Shown here in pieces: positions 1 through 9,029 of a stretch of 64,000 bases of DNA. A program made the translations under genes and the position numbers. Origin of the DNA: Tautonia sp040717455 (lineage in GTDB: Bacteria > Planctomycetota > Planctomycetia > Isosphaerales > Isosphaeraceae); the NCBI RefSeq assembly GCF_040717455.1, contig NZ_JBFEFH010000006.1, positions 1 through 64,000 on the forward strand. The letters run 5' to 3'. The notes under the pieces were generated by a model. The model worked only from the letters and a program-made list of their open reading frames with translations. It was not told the origin of the DNA and ran no database searches. Position 1 is the stretch's first letter. The number at the start of each line of letters is the position of its first letter.

Positions 1-64
1 ACGGTCCGATCCAATGATCGGCCTTGATCCACCTGATCGCCTCCGGCCGCGATCGCGATGCGGA

Positions 65-1288
65 TCACGGTCTCGCAGGTGAGATCTGTCCCCTGAGCTT
101 GTCGAGCTGTATCCGGGAGGCTCGGTCGATCCAGGAGGTCCGGCACTCGTTACACAGTTGCTCGAACAACCGGATTGCCTCTTCGGTGCGGCCTGACCGG
201 GAAAGCGCCATGGCCTCGTTGAAGCGTGCCTCGCCTGTGGTGAGCACGGTCTCCATGATCCGAATGGCCTCCTCGGTCGTCACGTTCGACGACACCTTGT
301 CGAGGACCGGCGGTTCGAGTTCGGTGAGGATCTGGTACGCCTCCGGAACGCGTTCGCGAAACAATCGACCTCGCATGTCCGCCTGCCGATTCATGGCATC
401 GCCCGCCTCGCGACCGCCGTGGGGGTCGATATCGACGATCGCGATCGAATCCGGGCCATCCGCGGTCGCGAGGATCTTCCCGGATGGGGCGATGATCATA
501 CTCCCCTGACCCCTGTTGGCCACCACCAGGTAGACGAAATTCTCGACCGCTCGGGTGCGGAATGCAGCCAGGCTGATATCCTCGTCGCCGATCGCGGCAC
601 CACCGAGGGTCGGATGGAAGACCAGATCGGCACCCTGCAACGCGAGGGCACGCGCCGATTCGGGGAACACCATGTCATAACAAATCAGCATCCCAACTGT
701 CCCCAAATCCGGAGTCGGGAAGACCGGGAAGCTCGTGCCTCGCGCTCGAGACCGCTCGGTCATCGGCAAATTGACCTTCCGATAGCGGCCGATCTCGTCC
801 CCCTCGCGGCCGATCAGGAACGCCATGTTGTAGAGCCGGCCATCCCCGTCGATCGTGTCATTGCAAACAACCAGATACATGTTGTGTTTTGCGGCCGCCT
901 TCCCGAGTCGTGTCAGCATGCGATCCACGGCGACCGGGAGCACCTGATCGATGATCTCCGGATTGGCCGCCTCCCAGTGGAGAAGGCCGAGCGTGTCTTC
1001 CGGAAACGCCAGGACGTCACACTCTCTCGCTCCGGCCTGAGCGACAAGTTGCTCCAGCGCGACAAGGGTTTCGTCGACGCGCTCGAGCGCGTCGACGGGC
1101 GACACCTGGAACGCGATGGTCCGGTTGATCGGCTGCGCCGCGGCCACGCGAACCGTCGAATCGGCTTTTGAACGAACCGTCCCGGGGCCCTCCACCGCCC
1201 AAGCGGGAGATGATGCCAGTCCCTGGAGGACGAACGCCATCGAGACGTACATCACGAAAACGAGGCGAAAATCTCGTGACCGGATCAT
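65..1288 (-). CDS. Exported carbon-nitrogen hydrolase (nitrilase superfamily) with C-terminal TPR-like tail
   Basis: Predicted amidase/nitrilase-fold hydrolase of 407 aa. The catalytic triad is visible: Glu97 (AFPEDT), Lys171 (RYRKVNLP) and Cys203 (ICYDMVFPE). Residues 1-32 form a Sec-type signal peptide ending SSPAWA, so it should act outside the cytoplasmic membrane; most characterised family members are cytosolic. After the hydrolase domain (about 45-330) the last 60 residues look like one or two TPR helices (EARFNEAMALSRSGRTEEAI). The ATG at 1288 was chosen over an upstream in-frame start at 1408 because GAGGAGG lies 12 nt before it and the signal peptide begins there. It lies downstream of, and in the same direction as, the hydrolase run at 1870-8482, but 581 bp separate it. 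Substrate unknown. Confidence 0.88.
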   Translation of the reverse strand: MIRSRDFRLVFVMYVSMAFVLQGLASSPAWAVEGPGTVRSKADSTVRVAAAQPINRTIAFQVSPVDALERVDETLVALEQLVAQAGARECDVLAFPEDTLGLLHWEAANPEIIDQVLPVAVDRMLTRLGKAAAKHNMYLVVCNDTIDGDGRLYNMAFLIGREGDEIGRYRKVNLPMTERSRARGTSFPVFPTPDLGTVGMLICYDMVFPESARALALQGADLVFHPTLGGAAIGDEDISLAAFRTRAVENFVYLVVANRGQGSMIIAPSGKILATADGPDSIAIVDIDPHGGREAGDAMNRQADMRGRLFRERVPEAYQILTELEPPVLDKVSSNVTTEEAIRIMETVLTTGEARFNEAMALSRSGRTEEAIRLFEQLCNECRTSWIDRASRIQLDKLRGQISPARP

Positions 1289-1869
1289 ATGATCTCTAAA
1301 CCTCCTCGGTGGAAAAACAATCCTGGGCTTGCTTTCCAGGGATCGATGGCAGACCAGGACTTCGACTGCAGTGCCCTCATGATCGCGATCCGGGAAGAAA
1401 GCAGACACCAGAGTTCCGATCAGGCCATCAGCGGTGGTCCGCTTCCGATCTGCCCGCGGTTCTGCGGAGCAATCGAAATGGCATCGGCCGATGGGATGCC
1501 ACAGATGAATCGAATTGATGGCGCAATTGTGTCTGAAGACGATACTCCATTTCGGCTAGCACTCGCACGAGTCCTTGTTTAATCTTGAATTGATAGGCCG
1601 TTCCTAATGTTACGATCTGCGTGGGCTCAGCAGCCGATCAATCGTGGCAATGTCAATCGTCGGGAGAGTCTGGCTCACATTCCCTTGTCTGATACGGGCC
1701 TTCGTCAGCATTGGCCCATGCGCCTGACAGGACGTTTGCCTCTACCGCGATGGAGTTCCTCGTTTCTTCAAATGACGCTGTCGAGGAAATCGTAACATCA
1801 CGTGTTCGGCATTCAATCGGAATGAGAGGCGAATCCAAACAGGTGAAGTTGCCTCGACTGAGCCTAGAG
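1289..1869. other. Intergenic region, no gene seen
   Basis: About 580 bp between two co-directional minus-strand genes. Short open frames occur on both strands, but none has a ribosome binding site or a recognisable product. Two patches (about 1570-1615 and 1783-1860) are clearly AT-richer than the surroundings and may hold the promoter of the nitrilase gene, but I see no convincing -35/-10 pair. Confidence 0.5.
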
Positions 1870-2757
1870 TCATGACCCTCCCGGAAGATCGACCCATCGT
1901 CTCGAAACCTGGCTCATCCCCACTTCAGGTGCCGGCGGCAAGAAGGGGAAAATCCGCTGCCAGGTCCTGCCGTCGAGGGGGGCTCCGAACTCTGAAACCT
2001 CGAATGCCTCGATGTAACGGGCGCGAGGCCCTTCGTCTGGGCCATAGACCCGGATCACCTGCTCTCGGTACCGGTCGGCGAGAGGGGCGATGCGCCGACG
2101 GAACGAATCGGCCAACCAGGCTCTCCGAGACGCCTCGTCGTCCGGCACGTCGTCAGGGTGTCCGGAATTGTAGGGGAGCCACTCGTAAAACTGAGACTGA
2201 TGGCAATGGAGCATGGAGACGACCCGCTCAAACTCGTCCTCGATATCGACGACAACATGAGGTTCGAACCTGCAGGGTCGTGTAAACGCATCCGAGAACA
2301 GGAGGATGACGGGTGATCTTGCGAGGTGCGGGACATCAGGACAGATAGCAGGAACGGTGAGCAGGTACGACGCATCCTGGACGAGCAAGCCGGCGAACCG
2401 ATGATCAGGGTGGTAATCATTCGTGCGGTGCGTAATGACAACGTCCGGGCGAAACGCTCGGATCATGCGGATCAGTTGGTGCCGATACTCGAGGCGATCG
2501 TTCAATGCGCCGTCGGGCCAATCGAGCACGTGATACGATGCCCCGATCACATCCGCCGCCGCCTTTGCCTCTGCCTTCCGGCGCTCAACAAGTCTCGGTC
2601 CAGCCATCTCGTGGTGGCCCGCCCGACCGTCGGTCAGGCTCACCAGAAGCACCTCGCAACCCATCGACGCCCACTTCGACGCCGTGCCACCGGCCTTGAT
2701 GTCGACATCATCGGGATGAGCGCCGATGAGCATTATCCGAGGCGTCTCGTTGGCCAT
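1870..2757 (-). CDS. PIG-L family deacetylase
   Basis: Zinc-dependent N-deacetylase of the GlcNAc-PI de-N-acetylase/LmbE family (295 aa); family members remove acetyl groups from N-acetylglucosamine-type substrates. The signature AHPDD is at residues 13-17 and the second metal motif HPDH at 116-119. There is no signal peptide, so it is probably cytoplasmic. The ATG at 2757 is supported by AAGGAG about 7 nt upstream; an in-frame start at 2808 would overlap the intergenic gap. It is the last gene of the tightly spaced run SGNH hydrolase, penicillin acylase, GDPD, PIG-L, 63 bp after GDPD. The true substrate is not deducible. Confidence 0.9.
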   Translation of the reverse strand: MANETPRIMLIGAHPDDVDIKAGGTASKWASMGCEVLLVSLTDGRAGHHEMAGPRLVERRKAEAKAAADVIGASYHVLDWPDGALNDRLEYRHQLIRMIRAFRPDVVITHRTNDYHPDHRFAGLLVQDASYLLTVPAICPDVPHLARSPVILLFSDAFTRPCRFEPHVVVDIEDEFERVVSMLHCHQSQFYEWLPYNSGHPDDVPDDEASRRAWLADSFRRRIAPLADRYREQVIRVYGPDEGPRARYIEAFEVSEFGAPLDGRTWQRIFPFLPPAPEVGMSQVSRRWVDLPGGS

Positions 2758-2820
2758 CAGCAGGCTCCTTCTCGCAGCGATCCCAGGGTGTTCGGTTCGC
2801 GCGTTCACCAGCGTTTCGAC

Positions 2821-3663
2821 TCAGGGAGTGCCGTCACGCGCCGACTGATCACGATGACCCGCGCGGAGCGTGCTCCGGAATTCCAACGGGAAGTCGGTGA
2901 GCACGGCATCGACTCCCGACTGTGCAGCCAGTCGCCAGTTGCTCGGCTCCAATCCCGCGACCTTCGGGCCAGCCAGGAAGATCCTCTTGCCCATCGCATG
3001 AACGCGGTCGACCTGCCCTGACGTCGGGAGAGACCGGACGTAGACCCAATCCGCGTCAGGATCGACCAGAGCGGCCTCGAAGGCCGCGGGAGACTCTGCG
3101 AGGGAAGCAACGTGGGCCCGTGAGTCGACATCCCGAATCCGACGCCGCAGGTCAGGACGGTCGATCGCGAGTCCGATGAACACCAGGCGATCAAGGACCC
3201 CCATCCGCCTGGCCATCCCGACGACGTCCTCGGCCATCGTCGTGTCATCATCCTTCAGATCGACAGCGACCAGGATTCGGTCTCCCTGCACTCCTCCGAG
3301 GAGTCGAAAGACCTCGTCAAGCATGGGGACCGATTCGCCGGCAAAGGCGGGATCGAACCAGGCCCCGGCATCCAGTGATGTGATACGTGCGAGTGAATAA
3401 TCCTCCACCGCCCCGGTGCCGTCGGTCGTGCGATCGACCGACTCGTCGTGCAAACAGACCAATGCGCCGTCATTCGTGCGCCGCACGTCCAGTTCAAACC
3501 CGACCCGCAAGTCAACGCAGGCGCGAAACCCGGCAAGCGAATTTTCCGGTGCGTGATTGAGGAGTCCGCGATGCCCCACCGTCATGGTGCCTGCATCCAA
3601 GCCTTCTTCGGTGATGACACACCCAAGAATCAACGGGATGATTCCGATCACAGATATCGTCAT
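2821..3663 (-). CDS. Glycerophosphodiester phosphodiesterase family protein
   Basis: GDPD-family protein of 280 aa. Family members hydrolyse glycerophosphodiesters to glycerol 3-phosphate plus an alcohol. Expected motifs are present: VGHRG near residue 30, then the metal-binding FELDVR, then LHDESVDRTTDGTG. The first 20 residues are hydrophobic and contain LILGC, which could be a lipobox, although the usual basic residues before it are missing; export is likely but the anchoring type is uncertain. The ATG follows an AGGAAAGG stretch. It lies 36 bp after the penicillin acylase gene and 63 bp before the PIG-L deacetylase, so it is probably co-transcribed with both. Confidence 0.87.
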   Translation of the reverse strand: MTISVIGIIPLILGCVITEEGLDAGTMTVGHRGLLNHAPENSLAGFRACVDLRVGFELDVRRTNDGALVCLHDESVDRTTDGTGAVEDYSLARITSLDAGAWFDPAFAGESVPMLDEVFRLLGGVQGDRILVAVDLKDDDTTMAEDVVGMARRMGVLDRLVFIGLAIDRPDLRRRIRDVDSRAHVASLAESPAAFEAALVDPDADWVYVRSLPTSGQVDRVHAMGKRIFLAGPKVAGLEPSNWRLAAQSGVDAVLTDFPLEFRSTLRAGHRDQSARDGTP

Positions 3664-3699
3664 CGGGAGACCTTTCCTGCGACTGCGATGACCCCAGGA

Positions 3700-6225
3700 T
3701 CATCTCGTCTCGTTGATCGCCGGGGGACGAGCCCCCTGAGCCTTGCTTCCATTCGGGACAAGCTTCAATGTCGACTCGGTGACCGCCTCGACGCCCGATC
3801 GGGACGAAATCACGGGGAACGAGCGCCCCTCCGACCATGGATCGAGTAAGTCTGCGTAATGGGGACTCTCCGGATTCCCCGATTGGCCGGGGGCATTCGA
3901 TCCCAATGATCGATCCCAGTCACCGATCACGGCGACCAACCGGAACGATGCCCCCGATGCCTGATTCGCGGCATTCGACGTGTTGTTCAGCGTGTCCCCG
4001 TTCCCACCCCGATCGCGAGGGCCCGGATCGAGTCGTGCGCGGGTCTGGTCATCCACCGCTCGACTCAAGGGGTGATTCAGCCGAATGTGCTTCAACCCGG
4101 GCTGGCCATATCGCCACCGACTCATATCGCCCCCCAATCGCCCCGTCAGGTCGTCCTGTGCGGTTCGGAGCGATTCGATCAGCAGCCGATCGCGCTCCGC
4201 CAGCGGATTCCGGCCGAGCCTTCCATCGGGAGACGTCATCCAATGAACAAGCTTTTCCGTGGAGATGGAGTGTGGCGGAAGGATCGGCCATGCGTCCTCG
4301 GGGATAAGCCGCCGGCCGACCGCTTCCTTGAGGCGTCGTTCCCAGGTTGTATAGATCGCAGCCTCCACGGAGTGACGGTCGAGGGTGAAGTCCCAGGACA
4401 GGAGCCGGTCAAGCACCTCCTGCGTGCGGCCGTCGTCGGTCGCCAGCCCTCGAAGCAGGGGGACGAGCAGCCGGGCGGGAATCGAATGCTCATCGTGCTG
4501 CAACTGGACCATGTCGCCCAGCGCAAGGAGTCGCCCCGAACTCAGGACCTCCGTAATCCGAGCATATCGAAACGGATCAGCCCAGACGAATCCGATCCTG
4601 TGAGGGAACTCCGATGGGACGTTGTACTGATTGGCCGACCCGACCCAGCCCTCTGGCGGGTCAAGCCGACTCGGTAACGCGTCGGGCGGGAGGAAGCCGG
4701 ACCACTCGTAGCGTCCGTCCCCTGGCACGGGGAGGAGTCCGTTCCACCCCTGCCGGATGGGTGCCAGGCCGACCGCTTGCCAGCCGATATGGCCGTCGAC
4801 ATCCGCCCAGATCATGTTTTCCGAAGGAGTCCGAGCATATCGGCATGCCTCCTGGAATTCCTCCCAGGTTGAAGCCTGGTCCATCCGGAGGCTCGCCAGG
4901 TAGGGAGCCGTGCCGACCTCAAGCCAGGCAGCCCGCAACGCATACGCCTTGTGCCGGGATTCATCCTCGAAGAGGACCGGCCCATGTCGGGTGAATTTGA
5001 GGTCGACCGTCGTCTCTCCCTCCCCCTTGACGGCGAACGTCTCGGGCTCCACCCTCATCGACTCCCATCCGGAACCGTAGCGGTACTGGAGGGGATTGTC
5101 AGGATTCGTCTCATAAACGTACAAATCTTCCTGGTCGACCGGGAAGATCGTCAGGCCCCAGGCCCCTCGACGATTGTGACCGATGGAAATCCCCGGCAAC
5201 GCCGGCTCTCCGCCACCGATCACGTCCCAGCCAGGCCCGACCAGATGAACCCAGTATCGGAGCGAGGGGATCTGCATGCTCCGATGGGGGTCGTTCGCCA
5301 GGATCGGCCGCCCGGACAGGGTGCGATCGCCCGAGACCGCCCAGTTATTACTGCCCAGGATACCGGGATGATTCTCAAGCTCCGGGATGAACGAAAATTC
5401 CGAAGTCAGCTCATTCTCATGTTCGTCTGTCGTATCTCCGGCTCGCCGATATTCGGGCTCGACGTCCTCCGGTGCGAATCGGACCCCCGCCCGCGAGGCG
5501 GCATAGCGACCCAGGATCTCCGCGGAAATCTGCCCCGCGTCAACGGTTTCATCGAGGACGAACGAGGGATCGCCTGGCTTCAGATTCAAGAGTGATCGCG
5601 CACGATCCGATCCGAGGAGGCTCACGAGTTGTGCATACTGAACCTCCTGGGTCGCATTCCGAAACAGCCCGTTGTGGCGAGAGACGACCACCTCGGGCGT
5701 CCAGTGGCCGGGCGTAATCCCCAAAATCCGGAAGGGGAGCGGAAGACGGTCCGGCTCTCGGGCGGTGAGGTCGAGATAGCCGTTGATCCCCTCGACGAAC
5801 GCCGTGATGATCGCTGCCCCTCTCGGATGGTAGTGGGCAAGCTCCTCGGCCATCTCCCCCCGGAATCTCAGGAGTCGTGCCCCGATATCCCCCTGCAACG
5901 CCTCCGGCCCCTGAAGCTCGGCCATCGTCCCCGTCGCCCGTCGCCTCCAAAGTTCCAGTTGGAACAGGCGATCGCGCGCCGCGTTGAAACCCTGAGCGTA
6001 GAACAGGTCGTGCTCGGTCTGGGCGTAGATGTGCGCGATCCCCCACGAGTCCCTGAGGATCTCCACCGGCGCCTCAAGCCCCTCCATCACGAGCTCAGTC
6101 TCGCCCCCCCTCGCGAGATTCAGGACAGGCGCGAGCACCAGACCCATCGATAGAAGAAACACCCGCGGAACGATGGCGGCCCAGATGTGACCTTGATTCT
6201 GATTGCGCACGGATCGCCTCGCCAT
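3700..6225 (-). CDS. Penicillin acylase family protein (Ntn hydrolase)
   Basis: Large Ntn-hydrolase precursor, 841 aa from this start, close to the usual 750-850 of the penicillin/acyl-homoserine-lactone acylase family. These enzymes cleave amide bonds between an acyl chain and an amine after autoproteolysis. The hallmark site GSNNW is at residues 291-295, with Ser292 as the expected new N-terminal nucleophile of the beta chain. Segments VEILRDSWGIAHIYA and QGFNAARDRLFQ match the alpha chain. A signal peptide/anchor spans about 12-40, so it is exported. A GTG at 6273, directly after the TGA of the upstream gene, is an alternative start; the ATG at 6225 gives a cleaner signal peptide, but neither has a clear Shine-Dalgarno. 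Acyl specificity unknown. Confidence 0.9.
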   Translation of the reverse strand: MARRSVRNQNQGHIWAAIVPRVFLLSMGLVLAPVLNLARGGETELVMEGLEAPVEILRDSWGIAHIYAQTEHDLFYAQGFNAARDRLFQLELWRRRATGTMAELQGPEALQGDIGARLLRFRGEMAEELAHYHPRGAAIITAFVEGINGYLDLTAREPDRLPLPFRILGITPGHWTPEVVVSRHNGLFRNATQEVQYAQLVSLLGSDRARSLLNLKPGDPSFVLDETVDAGQISAEILGRYAASRAGVRFAPEDVEPEYRRAGDTTDEHENELTSEFSFIPELENHPGILGSNNWAVSGDRTLSGRPILANDPHRSMQIPSLRYWVHLVGPGWDVIGGGEPALPGISIGHNRRGAWGLTIFPVDQEDLYVYETNPDNPLQYRYGSGWESMRVEPETFAVKGEGETTVDLKFTRHGPVLFEDESRHKAYALRAAWLEVGTAPYLASLRMDQASTWEEFQEACRYARTPSENMIWADVDGHIGWQAVGLAPIRQGWNGLLPVPGDGRYEWSGFLPPDALPSRLDPPEGWVGSANQYNVPSEFPHRIGFVWADPFRYARITEVLSSGRLLALGDMVQLQHDEHSIPARLLVPLLRGLATDDGRTQEVLDRLLSWDFTLDRHSVEAAIYTTWERRLKEAVGRRLIPEDAWPILPPHSISTEKLVHWMTSPDGRLGRNPLAERDRLLIESLRTAQDDLTGRLGGDMSRWRYGQPGLKHIRLNHPLSRAVDDQTRARLDPGPRDRGGNGDTLNNTSNAANQASGASFRLVAVIGDWDRSLGSNAPGQSGNPESPHYADLLDPWSEGRSFPVISSRSGVEAVTESTLKLVPNGSKAQGARPPAINETR

Positions 6226-6274
6226 TTGAGCACGCGTTACCAGCGTTGGTCTCGACCCTCTCCCCGCGTCCACC

Positions 6275-8482
6275 TCAAGGCTTCAGCACCAATTCCAGGA
6301 AATCGAAGATCTGCTCATTCGATTCTGCTGTCGGACGGTGCCCCGGCCGGTTGGTCATGGCGACGCGATGGTCGTGTCCGAGGAGTGCGTTGACCGCGAG
6401 GGAATGATTCAATGCGCTCCAGCGTTCGGGAGGATCCTCCGACCCCCCGGAGACGAGAAACGGGCGCGGTGCCATCAAGACATGCAACTCGTGCAGGTCG
6501 TGTCCGTCCTCGATCAACCGCTCATAGGCCCCGGTCCGAGGCCGGTCGGCCGAGATCACCCCTCGAGGACGCGATCGATCGGCTTCCCAGCCCAGGTACC
6601 ACGGCTCCCAGTAATTGACGTTCGGCCGCGATTCATCGAAGACGATCCCCGGGTCAGACCACACCCCGCACGCGAACGGCTCATACAGGCATGAAGCGAA
6701 CAGGGCCCACTTGCCGCCGTAGGAATGCCCCATCACCCCGATGCGGTCCGCGTCGATCTCGGGCATCCGGGCCATCGCGTTGCGGGCGTTGGCCGCCAGG
6801 AAGGCCAGATACGAGAGCGGTTGGACCCCCAGCTCGCTCGCCTCCGGGATGACCGCACTCGGATCGATTCCGAGCGAGAGCGCGACAAAGCCTCGTTTCG
6901 CGAGTTGTCGAGCGTAGTCGAGGAGGGGGCTTCCCTCCCCGATCGCCGTCTCCGGCTCGTAGAACACGACCAGCATGGCCGGGAAGGGGCCCTCTCCCTC
7001 CGGAACGAGCGCGTAACCCCCGAGCATCCGTCCTCCGGGGGCGACCTCAACCCGCACCGAACGTTGTTCGAAACCATCCCGAGGGACCACCCCCAGGAGC
7101 TCGGTGCGCGGTTGCTCGACGAGCGGCGGCCAGGACCCCATCAAGGCATGCCAGGATTCGAGGATCTCTCGCCGTCGTTCGGTCCAGTCCGAGGCGAGCC
7201 GCACCGCCCGGCCATCATTGAAGATCAGCGGGGAGGAATAGGTCTCCAGATCATCTGCAAATTCGGCCGGCGGGCCGAAGGAGTTCCTCAGCGTCGCGGG
7301 CAACCTCAGCTCACCCGTCTCGACCTCATCACGGGCCTCACCGGAATCGGATCGATCCAGGAGGGGCCGTAGGATCGGCTCGAAGACATCCGCCATACGG
7401 AGAAAGCCCAGGTCGGTCGGATGGGATCCGTCGACGGTCGCCTCGCCGTCGTCCCCCAGTTGCGGGTCGCCGGGCAAGTAAGTCAGTCCCTCGATCCCCG
7501 ACTCGACCAATCGATCGTATGCCGCGCTCAGGGCAGCTCGCGAGGCTCGGTTCCGCTCCCGCTGCGTCGCGATGAGCGGGGCGCTGGTATACGATCGGTC
7601 CTCGGCCAGCACGATCGGCGTCTCGGGTCGGGCCTCCCGGAGGATCCGGACGAACGGCTCGACGCGGGATTCCACCTCCGCGGCGTCCATGTTCGGCAGG
7701 CAATCAATCACATACATTGCCGCATCGATCTCGGCCAGGAGCCCCGCCAGTTCCGGCTCCATCTTCCCATTGCCGGAGAATCCGAGGTTCACGACGGGGC
7801 GATTGAAGCGCCGGCCGAGGATGGCCGTATGCACCATGCCCGGTCGCGAGGCGCACCCTCCCTGCGTAATCGATGTCCCGTACACGACGATCGGATTCTC
7901 GTGCCCTTCGGGCCTCGAGGGGGCCTTGGCGAGGAACGATCCCTCCGGAAGGCCGATCTCCACCGATGTCACGCCGTTGTAGAGCGGGAGATACAGCAGG
8001 TACTCGCGAGGCTCCCCGGTGAGCCCCGAGGCCAGCGTCGCGGTATTCGTCACCTCGCGAGGGAATCCGACGCCGGCCCAATGCCAACCGTCGCCGAGTC
8101 TTCCATAGAGATCCAGCCCGCTGACTCCCGTGGCCGGCATGTGCGGCATATCCAGTCGATCGGAAGTGAGCGTCCAATGTGCCTGAATCGTCGGGGCGTC
8201 GGTCACGAACCGGACGCAGATCCCGGCCGAATGACGGCTCAGGCCCCAGACCGGATCGCGAACCACCCCTTCGGCGCGGGCCGGCAGCCGGTCGAACGGG
8301 GCCTTCGTTTCCGTCCAACCCTGCCCTTCAAGCCCCAGCAGCCGGACATCATACCAGCGTGTCGAGTCCTCCGGATTGACCCTCGCCTGGCTCGGGTCGA
8401 TCCGGTCTGAAGCGGCCAGATGATGCCCCGAGGACAGCATCCCGACACCTGCGATCAGCACGCAAGCAAACCGATGATTCAT
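6275..8482 (-). CDS. Exported SGNH hydrolase fused to an alpha/beta-hydrolase
   Basis: Two-enzyme fusion of 735 aa. After a signal peptide (1-24) comes a beta-sandwich-like segment, then an SGNH/GDSL esterase domain: Ser204 in YGTSITQGG, the SGN block near 236 and the Asp-x-x-His dyad in VDGSHPTD (Asp351, His354). From about residue 480 a dienelactone-hydrolase/acetyl-xylan-esterase-like domain follows, with a nucleophile elbow GHSYGG (Ser587), a possible acid in WSDPG and a His in PGHRPT near the end. Both active sites look complete. The ATG at 8482 has AAGGA 8 nt upstream. It is the first gene of the minus-strand hydrolase run. Likely role is deacylation of carbohydrates or related esters; substrate unknown. 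Confidence 0.87.
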   Translation of the reverse strand: MNHRFACVLIAGVGMLSSGHHLAASDRIDPSQARVNPEDSTRWYDVRLLGLEGQGWTETKAPFDRLPARAEGVVRDPVWGLSRHSAGICVRFVTDAPTIQAHWTLTSDRLDMPHMPATGVSGLDLYGRLGDGWHWAGVGFPREVTNTATLASGLTGEPREYLLYLPLYNGVTSVEIGLPEGSFLAKAPSRPEGHENPIVVYGTSITQGGCASRPGMVHTAILGRRFNRPVVNLGFSGNGKMEPELAGLLAEIDAAMYVIDCLPNMDAAEVESRVEPFVRILREARPETPIVLAEDRSYTSAPLIATQRERNRASRAALSAAYDRLVESGIEGLTYLPGDPQLGDDGEATVDGSHPTDLGFLRMADVFEPILRPLLDRSDSGEARDEVETGELRLPATLRNSFGPPAEFADDLETYSSPLIFNDGRAVRLASDWTERRREILESWHALMGSWPPLVEQPRTELLGVVPRDGFEQRSVRVEVAPGGRMLGGYALVPEGEGPFPAMLVVFYEPETAIGEGSPLLDYARQLAKRGFVALSLGIDPSAVIPEASELGVQPLSYLAFLAANARNAMARMPEIDADRIGVMGHSYGGKWALFASCLYEPFACGVWSDPGIVFDESRPNVNYWEPWYLGWEADRSRPRGVISADRPRTGAYERLIEDGHDLHELHVLMAPRPFLVSGGSEDPPERWSALNHSLAVNALLGHDHRVAMTNRPGHRPTAESNEQIFDFLELVLKP

Positions 8483-9029
8483 CTGAGCGATCCTTGAACA
8501 GTGAGACTGCGACCCGAGAGCTCGTCCCGCACGATCCTCACGCGAGAGACGCACCTGGTCCACGTCTCCAGCCAACGCTCATCATGATTGCGCCGTTCTC
8601 CTCGTCGTGCAAGGATCCGCACAATTTCTACGAATCGCCGACTCACACGATTTGTCGAAGATGGTGCGATGAAATGTCGCATGATCCTCATGATTGCACC
8701 CGATCGTCGGCTGGGTAGTGCTCGATGACGGGATTCGCCCTTCGAGGCCTACATTTCAGCCATTCGAAATAGATAAAAAGTAAATCGTGTTTACAAGTGA
8801 TCCAATTATGGGTTTGCCCTCCACCTGGGCCCAATCACACCAAGCCCCGAGTGTGAGACGAGCCGGTGCATGGAATTTCCGCGCCGAGATCCTGGTCTCC
8901 CGACCAATCGCTCGATATTCTGCGGTTCAGGCGGACGTGCGCCCCCCCGCACGCCTCGCACACGCTGTTCGACCGGCGGCGATCGATCTTGAACCATCAG
9001 CCCCTCTTTGACGCTGGAGAGGTCCGACC
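8483..9029. other. Divergent intergenic region
   Basis: About 550 bp between divergent genes, with no supported gene. It includes an AT-rich patch at 8763-8815 containing a small inverted repeat (GTAAA at 8780-8784, TTTAC at 8790-8794), a plausible operator or promoter area for one or both flanking genes. No clear sigma-70 pair was found. Confidence 0.45.
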
